This document shows, piece by piece, positions 33,230 through 43,155 of a stretch of 52,977 nt of DNA. The stretch is from Gammaproteobacteria bacterium. GTDB lineage: Bacteria; Pseudomonadota; Gammaproteobacteria; Burkholderiales; Burkholderiaceae_C. The stretch is taken from positions 1 to 52,977 of the forward strand of contig JAHJOG010000206.1 in NCBI GenBank assembly GCA_018820395.1, written 5' to 3'. Position numbers and translations under genes: made by a program. Every line of letters starts with the position of its first letter. Position 1 is the stretch's first letter. The notes below the pieces were generated by a model. It did not search any database and was not told the origin of the DNA. It saw nothing but the letters and a program-made list of their open reading frames with translations.

Positions 33230-34999
33230 TCAGCGCGAGGGCTTGAAGCCGCGCTTCTGTGCGTCGCGCGGCGCGAAAGGCTTGCCCGCGCCGTGTGCAC
33301 CGGCACCGGCTCGGGGGCCCGATCGGTCACCGCGGACGGCGCTGTCGCCGAAGCCGGGCTTGCGGCCATTACCAGCTTCGCTGCGTCCGCCACCGAAAGC
33401 CGCATTGCCCGGGTTGTGAAAACCGGCGCGCTGCGGGGCTGCGCCTGCGGGGCGGGAACCCCGGTCGTTGAATCCGCTCGCGCCGGCATAACCGCCGCTG
33501 CGCTGGCCCCCGCCGAACTTGCGATCGCGCGAATGGTTGTCGCGGCTCTCGCGCCCGCGGCCACCGAAGTCGCCCTGGGGGCGTGACTGCGGCATGCGCT
33601 GCTGCGGTTCCAGGCCGGGGATCACTTCGGCCGCAAGACTCTGGCGGCTGAAGGCTTCGATGTCGAAGATCTTGCGGCGGTCGCGGAATTCGGCAAAGGT
33701 GACGGCCAGGCCGTCGCGACCGGCGCGGCCGGTGCGGCCGATCCGGTGGGTGTAGTCCTCGGCTTTCATCGGCAGGCCGAAATTGAACACGTGCGTGATG
33801 GTCGGCACGTCGATGCCGCGTGCCGCGACGTCGGTGGCAACCAGAATCTGCACCTGCCCCTGGCGCAAGGCCATGAGCCGGCGGTTGCGCAGGCCCTGGC
33901 TGAGTGCGCCGTGCAGCGCTACCGCGCTGAAGCCGTCTTGCTGGAGATCGTTGGCCAGGCCGTCGCATTCGATCTGCGTGCTCGCAAAGACGATGGCTTG
34001 ATTGATGGTGGTGTCGCGCAGCCAATGGTCGAGCAACTTGCGCTTGTGCTGCGCGTTGTCGGCCCAGAACATCACCTGCTTGATGTTGGCGTGCTTTTCC
34101 TGCGGGCTGTCGATGGTCACGCGCTGCGGCTCGCGCATCACGCGCTGAGCCAACTGCTGGATGCGCGACGCGAACGTGGCGCTGAACATCATGGTCTGCT
34201 GACGGCCGATGGTCAGTTGATTGACTTCGGCCAGATCGTCCGAGAAGCCGAGGTCGAGCATGCGGTCGGCTTCGTCGACCACCAGGAACTTGACCTGGTC
34301 GAGCTTGATTTGCATCGAGCGCTGAAGGTCGAGAAGGCGGCCCGGCGTCGCGACGACGAGGTCGGCGTTCTGCAGGCGTGCGATCTGGAGTTGGTAGGGC
34401 ATGCCGCCCACGACATTGGCAATGCGCAAACCACGGCAATGCCTGACCAGTTCGATGGCATCGTGTGCGACCTGCTGCGCGAGTTCACGCGTCGGGCACA
34501 GGATCAGCGCACCGGGTGTGGCCGCCTTGAAATGACGGGTATTGGTCGGGTCCTTGCGCTTGGGCTTCTTGGGAAGCGTCTCGCCGCGAGCGGCGGCCTC
34601 GGCCGAGAGGCGCTGGAATTCCGCCTTGGCGGCCGCTTCGGCTTCGGCCTGACGCTCGAGCAGCGTGTGCAGCACGGGCAGCAGAAAGGCCGCGGTCTTG
34701 CCGCTGCCGGTCTGGCTGGACACCATCAGGTCGACGAAGCGGGTGGCGCCGTCGGCACCGGCGCTCGCCACCATGGCCTTCGGGATCACGTTGTCCTGCA
34801 CGGGCGTGGGTTGCGTGAAGCCGAGCTCTTCGACGGCGGCGATCAGTTCGGGCGCGAGGCCCAGCTTGACGAAGCCGTTGACCGGCTTGGCTGCGGGTGT
34901 CGATTCGACGGCGTCGAGCGCGTCGAAGACTTCGGTGGACTGGAATTCCTGGGATTGCACAGGCGCGGTGTCGCCCTGCGCTTCAAAAGCGTCGGTCAT
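33230..34999 (-). CDS. DEAD-box RNA helicase (RhlE-like)
   Basis: From the ATG at 34999 the protein has 589 residues (an in-frame ATG at 35011 would add four). All helicase motifs are present: the Q motif GFTQPTPVQ, Walker A SQTGSGKT, PTRELAQQ, VATPGRL, DEAD (VDEADRML), SAT (MMFSATFA) and HRIGRTGRAG. A linker of charged repeats (LERQAEAEAAAKAEFQRL) lies between motifs I and Ia. The last 120 residues are a glycine/arginine-rich tail with RG repeats, which binds RNA. Such proteins act in ribosome assembly and RNA decay, often in the cold. Confidence 0.95.
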   Translation of the reverse strand: MTDAFEAQGDTAPVQSQEFQSTEVFDALDAVESTPAAKPVNGFVKLGLAPELIAAVEELGFTQPTPVQDNVIPKAMVASAGADGATRFVDLMVSSQTGSGKTAAFLLPVLHTLLERQAEAEAAAKAEFQRLSAEAAARGETLPKKPKRKDPTNTRHFKAATPGALILCPTRELAQQVAHDAIELVRHCRGLRIANVVGGMPYQLQIARLQNADLVVATPGRLLDLQRSMQIKLDQVKFLVVDEADRMLDLGFSDDLAEVNQLTIGRQQTMMFSATFASRIQQLAQRVMREPQRVTIDSPQEKHANIKQVMFWADNAQHKRKLLDHWLRDTTINQAIVFASTQIECDGLANDLQQDGFSAVALHGALSQGLRNRRLMALRQGQVQILVATDVAARGIDVPTITHVFNFGLPMKAEDYTHRIGRTGRAGRDGLAVTFAEFRDRRKIFDIEAFSRQSLAAEVIPGLEPQQRMPQSRPQGDFGGRGRESRDNHSRDRKFGGGQRSGGYAGASGFNDRGSRPAGAAPQRAGFHNPGNAAFGGGRSEAGNGRKPGFGDSAVRGDRSGPRAGAGAHGAGKPFAPRDAQKRGFKPSR

Positions 35000-35196
35000 T
35001 GGATCTCTCATGCGGGCGCAGCCGTCAGCGGCGCTCCGTCGGGTGGTGAAAAACATCAACCATCCAACGACGTTCAGCGAGGCTTTGGGGCCTTTGCTGC
35101 GGCCCATTCGAAGGGCGCGATGTGCAAGATAGGAGATGCAAGAACTGCTGCCGAAGCAGCGAAGCCAACGATTATCGCACGGGCTTGGGGTTTTAC

Positions 35197-35781
35197 CTAA
35201 TCGGTGAGCCGCAAGAAGGTGGTGCGGTAATGCGCGAGCTCCTCGATGGACTCGTGAACGTCCGCCAAGGCGGTGTGAGCCTGCTGTTTCTTGAAGCTGT
35301 TGTAGGCAGCGGGCTTCCAGCGCTTGGCCAGTTCCTTGAGGGTGCTGACGTCCAGGTTGCGGTAGTGGAAGTACGCCTCCAGCTTCGGCATGTACTTGAC
35401 CAGAAAGCGCCGGTCCTGCCCGATGGTGTTGCCGCACATCGGCGAGCCACCCTTGGGGATGTAGCGCGTGATGAACTCCATCAGCTGCTGTTCGGCCGAT
35501 GCCTCGTCGAGCGTCGATGCCTTGACCTTGTCGATCAGGCCGCTGCGCCCATGCGTGCCCTTGTTCCAGGCGTCCATGGCGTCGAGGAGCTCGTCGCTCT
35601 GGTGAATAACCACCACCGGCCCTTCGATGCGCGGCGTGAGGTCAGGGCCGGTCACGACGACCGCGATCTCGAGCAGCCGCTCCTTCTCGGGATCGAGCCC
35701 GCTCATTTCACAGTCGAGCCAGACGAGGTTCTGGTCGCTTTTCTTCAGTGCTGGTTCGCTGGACGGAGGTGTTTCGGGCAT
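35197..35781 (-). CDS. orn: Oligoribonuclease
   Basis: The 194-residue protein is a DEDDh 3'-5' exonuclease: D23 and E25 in [13 protein letters not shown], the middle DTIGQDRR-like [11 protein letters not shown], and [10 protein letters not shown] at the end. It removes the last few nucleotides of short RNAs, including pGpG. It starts at ATG 35781. The M48 gene is divergent and begins 75 bases away. Confidence 0.96.
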   Translation of the reverse strand: MPETPPSSEPALKKSDQNLVWLDCEMSGLDPEKERLLEIAVVVTGPDLTPRIEGPVVVIHQSDELLDAMDAWNKGTHGRSGLIDKVKASTLDEASAEQQLMEFITRYIPKGGSPMCGNTIGQDRRFLVKYMPKLEAYFHYRNLDVSTLKELAKRWKPAAYNSFKKQQAHTALADVHESIEELAHYRTTFLRLTD

Positions 35782-35856
35782 CGGCCGATTGTCGTCGATG
35801 GGCCGGGTGACCCCTGCGGCCGAACGTGCAATCGTGCGGGCTAAACTCGGCGCACC

Positions 35857-37128
35857 ATGTCCCCACCGATGTCCGCTTCCTTCGTTTTCACGCTCGCGTT
35901 CGCGCTGGCGGTGGCCGCGGGGGTGGGGATCAAGCTCTGGCTCGCGACTCGCCAGATCCGCCATGTGGCGCGGCATCGCGACGCGGTGCCGCCGGCGTTC
36001 GAGCATGCCATTTCGCTCGAGACCCATCGCAAGGCCGCCGACTACACCCTGGCCAAGGCACGCTTCGGCCTGGTCGAGATGGCCTGGGGGGTGGCGATCC
36101 TGCTGGGCTGGACGCTTCTCGGCGGACTGGACCTGCTCAACAAAGCCCTCCTCGGCTGGCTCGGCGGCGGCATGCTGCAGCAGCTGGCGCTTCTGGTCGG
36201 CTTCGCGCTCGTGAGCAGCCTGCTCGAGTTGCCCTTCACCCTGTGGCAGACCTTCCGCCTGGAAGAGCGCTACGGATTCAACAAGATGACCTGGAAGCTC
36301 TGGCTGGCCGATGGCGCCAAGTCGCTGTTGCTCGGGGCACTGATCGGACTCCCCGTGGCCGCGCTGATCCTCTGGCTGATGGGCGCGGCGGGCGGCCTGT
36401 GGTGGCTGTGGGCGTGGGGCGCATGGATGGCGCTCAACCTGCTCCTGATGCTGGTCTACCCGACCTTCATCGCTCCGCTCTTCAACAAGTTCGCACCGCT
36501 GGACGACGCCACGCTCAAGTCGCGCGTCAATGCGCTGATGCAGCGCTGCGGCTTCGCGGCCAAGGGCCTGTTCGTCATGGACGGCAGCACGCGCAGCGCG
36601 CACGCCAACGCGTACTTCACCGGCTTCGGCGCCAGCAAGCGCGTCGTGTTCTACGACACGCTGCTGCGTCAGCTCAATCCGGGCGAGGTCGAGGCCGTGC
36701 TGGCCCATGAGCTCGGTCACTTCAAGCTGAAGCACGTGCCCAAGCGCATGGCCGCCATGTTCGCGATGAGCCTGGCGGGCTTCGCTCTCCTGGGCTGGCT
36801 GTCCGGGCACGTCTGGTTCTACACAGGGCTCGGCGTGCAGCCGAACATGACGGCACCCAACGACGCGCTGGCGATCCTGCTGTTCATGCTCGCGGTTCCG
36901 GTCTTCGGCTTCTTCATTGCGCCCTTGCCGGTGCGCATTTCGCGCAAGCACGAGTTCGAGGCCGACGCCTATGCCGTCGCGCAGACGAGCGGCGGTGATC
37001 TGTCCAGCGCCCTGCTCAAGCTCTACAAGGACAACGCGTCCACGCTCACGCCCGACCCGCTCTTCGTCAAGTTCTACTATTCGCACCCACCCGCGTCCGA
37101 GCGCCTCGCGCGCATGGGCGCAGCCTGA
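35857..37128 (+). CDS. M48 family zinc metallopeptidase (Ste24/CAAX-protease-like)
   Basis: The 423-residue membrane protein has several hydrophobic helices in the N-terminal half. The zinc site is HELGH at 284-288, with a third ligand E368 in HEFEADAYA. This is the layout of Ste24-type proteases, which cut at membrane surfaces; in bacteria they help to clear misfolded membrane proteins. An in-frame ATG four codons on (35869) is an alternative start. A pterin dehydratase gene follows by 14 bases. Confidence 0.93.
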   Translation: MSPPMSASFVFTLAFALAVAAGVGIKLWLATRQIRHVARHRDAVPPAFEHAISLETHRKAADYTLAKARFGLVEMAWGVAILLGWTLLGGLDLLNKALLGWLGGGMLQQLALLVGFALVSSLLELPFTLWQTFRLEERYGFNKMTWKLWLADGAKSLLLGALIGLPVAALILWLMGAAGGLWWLWAWGAWMALNLLLMLVYPTFIAPLFNKFAPLDDATLKSRVNALMQRCGFAAKGLFVMDGSTRSAHANAYFTGFGASKRVVFYDTLLRQLNPGEVEAVLAHELGHFKLKHVPKRMAAMFAMSLAGFALLGWLSGHVWFYTGLGVQPNMTAPNDALAILLFMLAVPVFGFFIAPLPVRISRKHEFEADAYAVAQTSGGDLSSALLKLYKDNASTLTPDPLFVKFYYSHPPASERLARMGAA

Positions 37129-37142
37129 CCCGGAGGACGACC

Positions 37143-37481
37143 ATGAGCAGCATGTTCAAAGCCAAACAGTGGAAGTCGATCGCCCGGCAGGCGCTCGGCC
37201 CCACCGAAATCGTGTCGGCACTGGCCCGCCTCGATGGGTGGAAGCTCAGCGGCGACGGGGCCGACGTCGCCATCGAGAAGACCTTCACCTTCGCGAACTA
37301 CTTCGAGACGATGGCTTTCGTGAACGCCCTCGCCTTCATTGCCCATTCGCAGGATCACCACCCCGATCTGTCGGTGCACTACGACCGCTGCGGGGTGCGC
37401 TTCAGCACCCACGATGTGGGCGGCCTCTCGGCCACGGATTTCGACTGCGCCGCGCGCGTCGACGCGCTTCTTTCGGCCTGA
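37143..37481 (+). CDS. phhB: 4a-hydroxytetrahydrobiopterin dehydratase (pterin dehydratase)
   Basis: The 112-residue protein has the PCD fold and the active-site pattern [15 protein letters not shown], where the paired histidines and the acid open and dehydrate the carbinolamine formed by aromatic amino-acid hydroxylases. An aromatic hydroxylase is not in the window, so it may serve a gene elsewhere or molybdopterin metabolism. A GGAGG site precedes its ATG, and RsgA follows by 15 bases. Confidence 0.93.
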   Translation: MSSMFKAKQWKSIARQALGPTEIVSALARLDGWKLSGDGADVAIEKTFTFANYFETMAFVNALAFIAHSQDHHPDLSVHYDRCGVRFSTHDVGGLSATDFDCAARVDALLSA

Positions 37482-37496
37482 GCGAAAAGAACCGTC

Positions 37497-38453
37497 TTGG
37501 CCAAGGCAACGGGCTCCACGCGACGCGGCACCGACGGCAACAAGGACTTGCGCGACGGCCTCGTCGTGGCCAGCCACGGCCGCCATTGCCTGGTCGAAAC
37601 ACCTGAGGGCGAACGGCTCATCTGTCGCCCGCGCGGCAAGAAGAGCCAGGCAGTGGTCGGCGACCGCGTTCGCTGGCAACCCACCGAGGACGAAGGAACC
37701 ATCGAGTCCGTGGCCGAGCGCACCAACCTGTTCTATCGCCAGGACGAAGTGCGCACGAAATCGTTCGCTGCCAATCTCGACCAGGTGCTCATCCTTGTCG
37801 CGGCCGAGCCGGAGTTCTCCGAAACGCAGCTTGCGCGCGCGCTCATCGCAGCCGCCGCCGAGCGCATCCAACCGATCATCGCGCTCAACAAGAGCGACGT
37901 GGTGGTGCCCTTCGAGCGCGCCTGGGCCCGCCTCGCGCCGTACCGCCGCATGCACCATGGCGTGCTGCCGCTGTCGCTCAAGGCGTCGCCGGATGTTGAC
38001 CGCGCATCGTTGCTGAAGCTGATGGCCGGCAAGACGACGCTGGTGCTCGGGCCTTCCGGGGCCGGCAAGAGCACGCTCACCAACCTGCTCGTCCCGGGCG
38101 CGACGGCGGCCACGTCGGAGATCTCGCAGGCGCTCAATTCGGGCAAGCACACGACCACCAGCACCACCTGGTACTGGGTGGACGCCGCCCGAACCACGGC
38201 GCTGATCGATTCGCCCGGCTTTCAGGAATTCGGCCTGCAGCACCTCGACCCGATGCAGCTCGCCCACCTCATGCCCGACATCGCCGACCATGCCAAGGGC
38301 TGTAAGTTCTACAACTGCACGCACCTGCACGAGCCCGGCTGCGGCGTCATCGCGCAAGTGGACGCACCCGGACACCCTGGCGCGATCAACGCGTCGCGCT
38401 ACCGGATCTACACCGAGCTCTTCGCCGAACTGAGCCGCCGTCGCCATCCATGA
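37497..38453 (+). CDS. rsgA: Ribosome small-subunit-dependent GTPase A
   Basis: The 318-residue protein begins at TTG 37497. The GTPase motifs run in circularly permuted order: NKSDVV (G4), GPSGAGKSTL (G1), DSPGFQEF (G3), as in RsgA. An N-terminal OB fold (GLVVASHGRHCLVE) and a C-terminal zinc knuckle (CKFYNCTHLHEPGC) complete it. It checks the late 30S subunit and is released by GTP hydrolysis. Its stop overlaps the glycosyltransferase start (ATGA). Confidence 0.96.
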   Translation: MAKATGSTRRGTDGNKDLRDGLVVASHGRHCLVETPEGERLICRPRGKKSQAVVGDRVRWQPTEDEGTIESVAERTNLFYRQDEVRTKSFAANLDQVLILVAAEPEFSETQLARALIAAAAERIQPIIALNKSDVVVPFERAWARLAPYRRMHHGVLPLSLKASPDVDRASLLKLMAGKTTLVLGPSGAGKSTLTNLLVPGATAATSEISQALNSGKHTTTSTTWYWVDAARTTALIDSPGFQEFGLQHLDPMQLAHLMPDIADHAKGCKFYNCTHLHEPGCGVIAQVDAPGHPGAINASRYRIYTELFAELSRRRHP

Positions 38454-39571
38454 AAGTGCTTCTGTATTCCCATGCGTTCGACCCGTCGATCGGCGGTGTG
38501 GAAACTGTCTCCCGAGCGCTGGTGGATGGGCTGCTGGCGCGGGGTGTCGAATGCAAGGTCGTGACCCACACTGCCGAAGCGAGTGCACAGCCGCTCCCCT
38601 TCGAGGTCGTGCGCCGGCCCGCGCGGCCACGCATTCAGGAACTGGTTCGCTGGGCGGATGTCGTCCTCTTCAACGGCGCCAGCCTGGCGCTGCAGCCCTG
38701 GGTGATCCTGTCGCGCAAGCCGTTCATCTGGGTCCACGTCGGCTACCAGGCCTGTTGCCTCGACGGCGCCGGATGGCTCGACGGCGCGCCGACGCCGCTC
38801 GAACCCTTTGCCTCGATCGCCTTCCATGCCCGCAGAAGCGGCCCGGCCGATGCGCTGAAGAACGGCGTCAAGCTGCTGGTGCGTCGCGCAATCGCAAAGT
38901 ACGGTGTGACGCGCAACGTCGCCATCACGCAGTGGATGAACACCACGCTCCCGCTGCCGCGGCAGGTGCAGATCTACAACCCGTTCCCGATCGAGCGCTT
39001 TCATGCCGCCGACCGCGCCGACCCGGACTACGAGTTCTTCTACATGGGCCGGCTGGTGGACGAGAAAGGCGTGGCCACGCTGATCCGCGCCTTTGCCAAG
39101 GTGCGCGAGCGCGCCGCCCGTCCGCCGCGCCTGCTGCTCATCGGCGACGGTACGGCCCGGCACGAGATCGAGGCCTTGGTCGGCAGTCTTGGATTGAAGC
39201 AGTCTGTCGACTTCGTCGGCACCCAGTCCGGCCAGGGGCTGGTCGACTGGGTGGCGCGAGGAATGATCGGCGTCATCCCGTCCATCTGGTACGAACCCAT
39301 GGGCGGCGTCGCGGTCGAGTTGATGGCGGCCGGCAAGAGCCTGATCGTCTCTGCGAAAGGCGGGCTGGCGGAGTGCGTGGGCGACGCTGGCCTCACGTTT
39401 CCGAACGGCGACGACGAAGCCCTTGCCGTGCAGATGCTCAAGGTGCTTGACGATCCGGCGTTGCGATCAGAGCAGCAGCGAAGGGCCCGCGAGCGCGCCA
39501 AGCTCTTCGTGCCGGCCCGGTTCGTCGGCCAGTATCACGAGTTGCTGAAAGAAGTCAGCAAATCGCCCTGA
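38450..39571 (+). CDS. Glycosyltransferase family 4
   Basis: The 373-residue protein starts KVLLYSHAFDPSIGGVET and has the GT4 C-terminal part: FFYMGRLVDEKGVATLI, LLIGDGTA and the EX7E pattern in WYEPMGGVAVELMAAG, which holds the nucleotide sugar. It probably adds a sugar to a lipid or surface glycan. It is translated with rsgA but is not functionally related; it lies convergent to hisC with 6 bases between the stops. Donor and acceptor are unknown. Confidence 0.92.
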   Translation: MKVLLYSHAFDPSIGGVETVSRALVDGLLARGVECKVVTHTAEASAQPLPFEVVRRPARPRIQELVRWADVVLFNGASLALQPWVILSRKPFIWVHVGYQACCLDGAGWLDGAPTPLEPFASIAFHARRSGPADALKNGVKLLVRRAIAKYGVTRNVAITQWMNTTLPLPRQVQIYNPFPIERFHAADRADPDYEFFYMGRLVDEKGVATLIRAFAKVRERAARPPRLLLIGDGTARHEIEALVGSLGLKQSVDFVGTQSGQGLVDWVARGMIGVIPSIWYEPMGGVAVELMAAGKSLIVSAKGGLAECVGDAGLTFPNGDDEALAVQMLKVLDDPALRSEQQRRARERAKLFVPARFVGQYHELLKEVSKSP

Positions 39572-39577
39572 GCGGCG

Positions 39578-40675
39578 TCACCCGACGATGGCCGCCAGAG
39601 CATCCACCAGCGCCGTGCATTGCTGGCGCGTGCCGATGCTGATGCGCAGGTATTGCGCGATGCGAGGCGCGTCGAAATGGCGCACCAGAACCGCCCGCGC
39701 CCGCAACGCCGCGAACAACGCCGCGGCATCGTGAGCCGGGTGCCGGGCGAACACGAAGTTGGCTTGCGACGGCAGCACTTCGAACCCCAGATCTTCCAGT
39801 TGCAGGCACAGCCCTTCGCGCGCGTCGACGATGGCGTCGCGCGTCCGAATGAACCACGCGTCGTCTTCGAGCGCAGCGATGGCACCGGCTGAGGCCAAGC
39901 GGTCGATCGGATAGGAATTGAAGCTGTTCTTGACGCGTTGGAGGGCGTCGATGAGGTGCGCCTGCCCACACGCGAAACCCACGCGCAGTCCTGCAAGCGA
40001 CCTGGACTTGGACAGGGTCTGGACGACCAGCAGGTTCGGATACCGATCGATCAGCGGCAAGGCGCTTTCGCCGCCGAAGTCGACATAGGCTTCGTCGATC
40101 AGCACCACCCGGTGTGGACACGCGCGCAAGAGGCGCTCGACCTCGCTGATGGGGAGCCCGATACCGGTCGGTGCGTTTGGATTCGCGACGACCATGCCGG
40201 CGCAACCCGCCGTCGCGCGCTCGACCAGCGCATCGATGTCCACGCGCAGTCCGCCATCCACCGGGACCTGCGCGCAATCGATGCCGTAGAGCCGGGCGTA
40301 GACGCGGTAGAAGCTGTAGGTGACGTCCGGAATCAGCAGCGGCTCGATCTGCTGGAAGAACGCGAAGAACGCGTGAGCCAGCACTTCGTCCGACCCGTTG
40401 CCGACGAACACCTGGGCACGGACGAGCCCGGCGTGCGCGGCAATGGCGTCCCGAAGCGCAACGGACTCCGGGTCGGGATAGCGTTCGAGCCCGTGGGCGG
40501 CCGCGATCTGGATGGCATCGGCCACGGCCGGCGACGGCGGATACGGGTTTTCGTTGGTGTTGAGCTTGACCAGATTGTCGATCTGCGGCTGCTCACCCGG
40601 CACATAGGGTTGGAGAGCCTCGATGCGCGGACTCCAGAAATCCGATGCGCTCGGCGAGGTGGGCACGATCGACAT
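39578..40675 (-). CDS. hisC: Histidinol-phosphate aminotransferase
   Basis: The 365-residue protein is a fold-type I PLP aminotransferase. Substrate-site NTNENPYPPSP (39-49) and GNGSDEVL (92-99) are HisC-like; the PLP lysine is K223 (TLSKSRSLAGLR) and the ring contact D194. It makes histidinol phosphate in histidine synthesis. The rest of the his operon is absent here. A CobD/CbiB-like gene lies directly upstream, ending at the base before this start, so a role in cobalamin side-chain synthesis (CobC/CobD) was considered; the sequence favours HisC. Confidence 0.9.
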   Translation of the reverse strand: MSIVPTSPSASDFWSPRIEALQPYVPGEQPQIDNLVKLNTNENPYPPSPAVADAIQIAAAHGLERYPDPESVALRDAIAAHAGLVRAQVFVGNGSDEVLAHAFFAFFQQIEPLLIPDVTYSFYRVYARLYGIDCAQVPVDGGLRVDIDALVERATAGCAGMVVANPNAPTGIGLPISEVERLLRACPHRVVLIDEAYVDFGGESALPLIDRYPNLLVVQTLSKSRSLAGLRVGFACGQAHLIDALQRVKNSFNSYPIDRLASAGAIAALEDDAWFIRTRDAIVDAREGLCLQLEDLGFEVLPSQANFVFARHPAHDAAALFAALRARAVLVRHFDAPRIAQYLRISIGTRQQCTALVDALAAIVG

Positions 40676-41677
40676 TCAGCCCAGCAGCCTCGCCAGGGTG
40701 AGTAGCGCGAGCAACACCATCCACATGACCACCGAGCGCCACACGAGGCCCACCACGCTGCGCAGATGCGCCGGCTCCGGCTCCCGTCCCGGCGTGCTGC
40801 CGCCGGAAGACGTGCGTGCGGACGCGACCGATTCGCCGGCTTCGGCGCGGGACAGCGGGTCGAGCACCGCCACCGTCCGCAGAGCACCGCCGCCCAAGCG
40901 GACGTTCACCGCACCCGAAGTCGCGGCAAGGATGACGCCATCGTTCTCGTTGGGGAAGCGACTGGCATCGTTGCGCCAGCAATCGATGGCGTCTTCGAAA
41001 CTACCGACCACGGCAAAGCCCAGCGCGGTGATGCGGGCCGGCAGCCAGTCGATCACTGCCCAAGCCCGCTCGGCCGCCAGCTGCACCCAGATGCTCGAAG
41101 GCTGGAACGACGCCTGGTCCTTGTGTGCCCAATAGCGAGACACGAACTCGCTCATCCGGTAGAAAACCGCGCCGGCTGGGCCGAGCCCGAGGGCCGCCAA
41201 AACCGAGAACCATGCCAGCACGCCGAAGACATGCCGGTGCGCCGCGATCACCGAATGCTCGATGACGTGCCGGACGATTTCGCTGCGCGGAAGGTTGACC
41301 GCGTCGACGCGTTGCCATTCGGCCAACAGCGACCGCGCGAGCGCCTCGTCCCCGACGTCGAGCGCATCGCGAATGCCGGTGAAATGGTGGCTGAACTGCC
41401 GGAAACCGAGCGTGACGTAGAGAACCGCCGCGCTCCAGACAACGGCGAACGGCAAGCCGAGCGTCAGCACGAGGAGCCAGTGGATGCCCAGCACCAGCAG
41501 CGTGGGCACGAAGACGGCGAGTATCCAGGCGACCCATCCGTGGTGCGACTTGCCGGCGTCGAAATTCCGACTGGTCCAGCGGGTCCACGCCAGAACGCCG
41601 CCATAGACGGGATTGTGATGCGCGAGCGGCCGTACCTGCTCGATCAGCAAGGCGCAGAGGATCGCAAAGAAGCTCAT
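40676..41677 (-). CDS. CobD/CbiB-like membrane protein
   Basis: From the ATG at 41677 the protein has 333 residues. It begins MSFFAILCALLIEQVRPLAH, has several membrane helices (WILAVFVPTLLVLGIHWLLVL), the segment RHVIEHSVIAAHRHVFGVLAW and a final helix. It matches the CobD/CbiB fold but is divergent from true adenosylcobinamide-phosphate synthases, and the window has no other cobalamin gene. The stop abuts hisC. The frame is open upstream to 41878, but that part is not protein-like. Confidence 0.82.
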   Translation of the reverse strand: MSFFAILCALLIEQVRPLAHHNPVYGGVLAWTRWTSRNFDAGKSHHGWVAWILAVFVPTLLVLGIHWLLVLTLGLPFAVVWSAAVLYVTLGFRQFSHHFTGIRDALDVGDEALARSLLAEWQRVDAVNLPRSEIVRHVIEHSVIAAHRHVFGVLAWFSVLAALGLGPAGAVFYRMSEFVSRYWAHKDQASFQPSSIWVQLAAERAWAVIDWLPARITALGFAVVGSFEDAIDCWRNDASRFPNENDGVILAATSGAVNVRLGGGALRTVAVLDPLSRAEAGESVASARTSSGGSTPGREPEPAHLRSVVGLVWRSVVMWMVLLALLTLARLLG

Positions 41678-41778
41678 CGGCCGATGATAGCGAGTGGCCG
41701 TGGCGCGCCCGGCGCGACCGGGGCCGGCGGAGCGGCATTCGTGTCGACTTTGGGCCCCATTCGCGCGGTGGGCGCCGT

Positions 41779-42507
41779 TCAAGCGGCCATGAAACGATAG
41801 AGGTTGCGCAGCATGCCTGCGGTCGCACCCCAAACGAAGCGCTCGTACGGTCCGTCCTGGTAAGGCATCGAGAACCACTCGCGCGATTTGCGGTCCTCGC
41901 CGACCAGCACGTGGCGGCGGTGGTGCGCGGGGTTCATGAGGAACGCCAGCGGCACTTCGAATGCGGTGGCCACCTCATAGGGGTTGATCGTCAGCTCGAA
42001 ATCCGGCTGCACCAGCGCGACCACCGGCGTGACGACGAACGAGGTCACCGTGGTGTAGGTCGGCAAGCTGCCCAGCACCTCGACGTGAGTGGCCGAAAGG
42101 CCCACTTCTTCCCACGCCTCGCGCAAGGCGGCGGCTGCGATGTTGGCATCTTCGGGGTCGACGCGTCCGCCGGGAAAAGCCACCTGGCCCGAATGCGTCG
42201 ACAGATGAGTGGTGCGCTCGGTCAGCAGCACGGTCGGGACCTTCCGCATCACGATCGGCACCAGCACGGCAGCATCGGCGGGCGCCCGCTCGGTCATGCG
42301 CGGTTCACGGCGCAGCTCGGGCGTCCAGACGGGCGGATTGGCAAAGCGCTCGCGCAGGGCCTGCACGTTGAACCGCTCCAAGCCGATCGCCGGAAGGTGC
42401 GAATCGATGCCGACCACCGGCGCGCTGCGCGGATCGAAAGGCCGCACCGGTGCGGGGGCGACGGTGTTGACGGGATCGACGGAAGGATCGACGGAGGGAG
42501 CGCTCAT
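41779..42507 (-). CDS. NUDIX CoA pyrophosphatase-like hydrolase
   Basis: The 242-residue protein from ATG 42507 has a NUDIX box with the CoA-pyrophosphatase variant: GGRVDPEDANIAAAALREAW then EEVGL. The segment LLTERTTHLSTHSGQVAFPGG before it is diagnostic for NudC/NudL-type CoA diphosphatases. It splits CoA or acyl-CoA, or related nucleotide diphosphates. The first 35 residues are a proline-rich linker. It lies downstream of, and is co-oriented with, rplS, but a terminator separates them. Confidence 0.9.
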   Translation of the reverse strand: MSAPSVDPSVDPVNTVAPAPVRPFDPRSAPVVGIDSHLPAIGLERFNVQALRERFANPPVWTPELRREPRMTERAPADAAVLVPIVMRKVPTVLLTERTTHLSTHSGQVAFPGGRVDPEDANIAAAALREAWEEVGLSATHVEVLGSLPTYTTVTSFVVTPVVALVQPDFELTINPYEVATAFEVPLAFLMNPAHHRRHVLVGEDRKSREWFSMPYQDGPYERFVWGATAGMLRNLYRFMAA

Positions 42508-42623
42508 GGGCGAGCTGATTGGAGCGGGAGGGGTTCGTCGAGTAGAGCGCAGATCGCGCCAGGCATGACACGACGCACAACGAAATTTGTCACGCCCCAC
42601 CCGGCTTCGCAGGCCGAAAACGC

Positions 42624-42649
42624 AAAAAGCCGCCCAAGAAGGCGGCTTT
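42624..42649 (-). terminator. Rho-independent terminator after rplS
   Basis: Read on the minus strand, AAAGCCGCC pairs with GGCGGCTTT around the loop TTCTTG, and the 3' side ends in five T. It lies 22 bases after the rplS stop and ends the rpsP-rimM-trmD-rplS operon. Confidence 0.93.
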
Positions 42650-42671
42650 GTTGGCGCATCCGATGCCGCTC

Positions 42672-43046
42672 CTAGCGGGCCACCGACGACTTGGCGGGCA
42701 GCTTTTCCTTGATTCGGGCAGAGCGACCACTGCGTTCGCGCAGGTAGTAGAGCTTGGCCCGGCGGACGTCACCACGGCGCTTGACTTCGATACCGGCGAT
42801 CAGCGGGCTGTAGGTCTGGAAGGTGCGCTCGACGCCTTCGCCGCTGGAGATCTTGCGCACCGTGAAGGCGCTGTTGAGGCCGCGGTTGCGCTTGGCAATC
42901 ACCACGCCTTCATAGGCCTGGACGCGTCGGCGGGTTCCTTCGACGACCTTCACGCTCACGATGACGGTGTCGCCCGGCATGAAGGGGGGGATTTTCTTGT
43001 CGAGACGGGTGATTTCTTCCTGCTCGAGGGTCTGGATGAGATTCAT
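42672..43046 (-). CDS. rplS: 50S ribosomal protein L19
   Basis: The 124-residue protein is a standard L19: [42 protein letters not shown], and [22 protein letters not shown]. It lies at the 30S-50S interface. It is the last gene of the four-gene operon, but a TATAAT core in front of it suggests an additional own promoter, and a strong hairpin lies in its leader. Confidence 0.97.
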   Translation of the reverse strand: MNLIQTLEQEEITRLDKKIPPFMPGDTVIVSVKVVEGTRRRVQAYEGVVIAKRNRGLNSAFTVRKISSGEGVERTFQTYSPLIAGIEVKRRGDVRRAKLYYLRERSGRSARIKEKLPAKSSVAR

Positions 43047-43096
43047 GATTTCCTGGAAACGATCGTGCTCGCGCTACACAAGAGGCGGTCCGTGGG

Positions 43097-43120
43097 CTTC
43101 CTGGGAAAGCTCCCTGGAAG
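43097..43120 (-). ncRNA. Leader hairpin upstream of rplS
   Basis: CTTCCTGGGA (43097-43106) and TCCCTGGAAG (43111-43120) form a ten-position stem with one mismatch around a 4-base loop, about 50 bases before the rplS ATG and about 35 after the expected transcript start. It is clearly more stable than its surroundings and could act in autoregulation by L19 or as an RNA-stability element. It has no T tract. Confidence 0.5.
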
Positions 43121-43155
43121 TCGGGACGACGCGGCCGGGCAGAGGATCGGGTAGC

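Noticed and set aside
39578..40675. HisC paralogue as cobalamin CobC/CobD decarboxylase because of its CbiB-like neighbour
   Set aside because: The N-terminal NTNENPYPPSP and overall pattern are HisC-like, and no other cobalamin gene is near.
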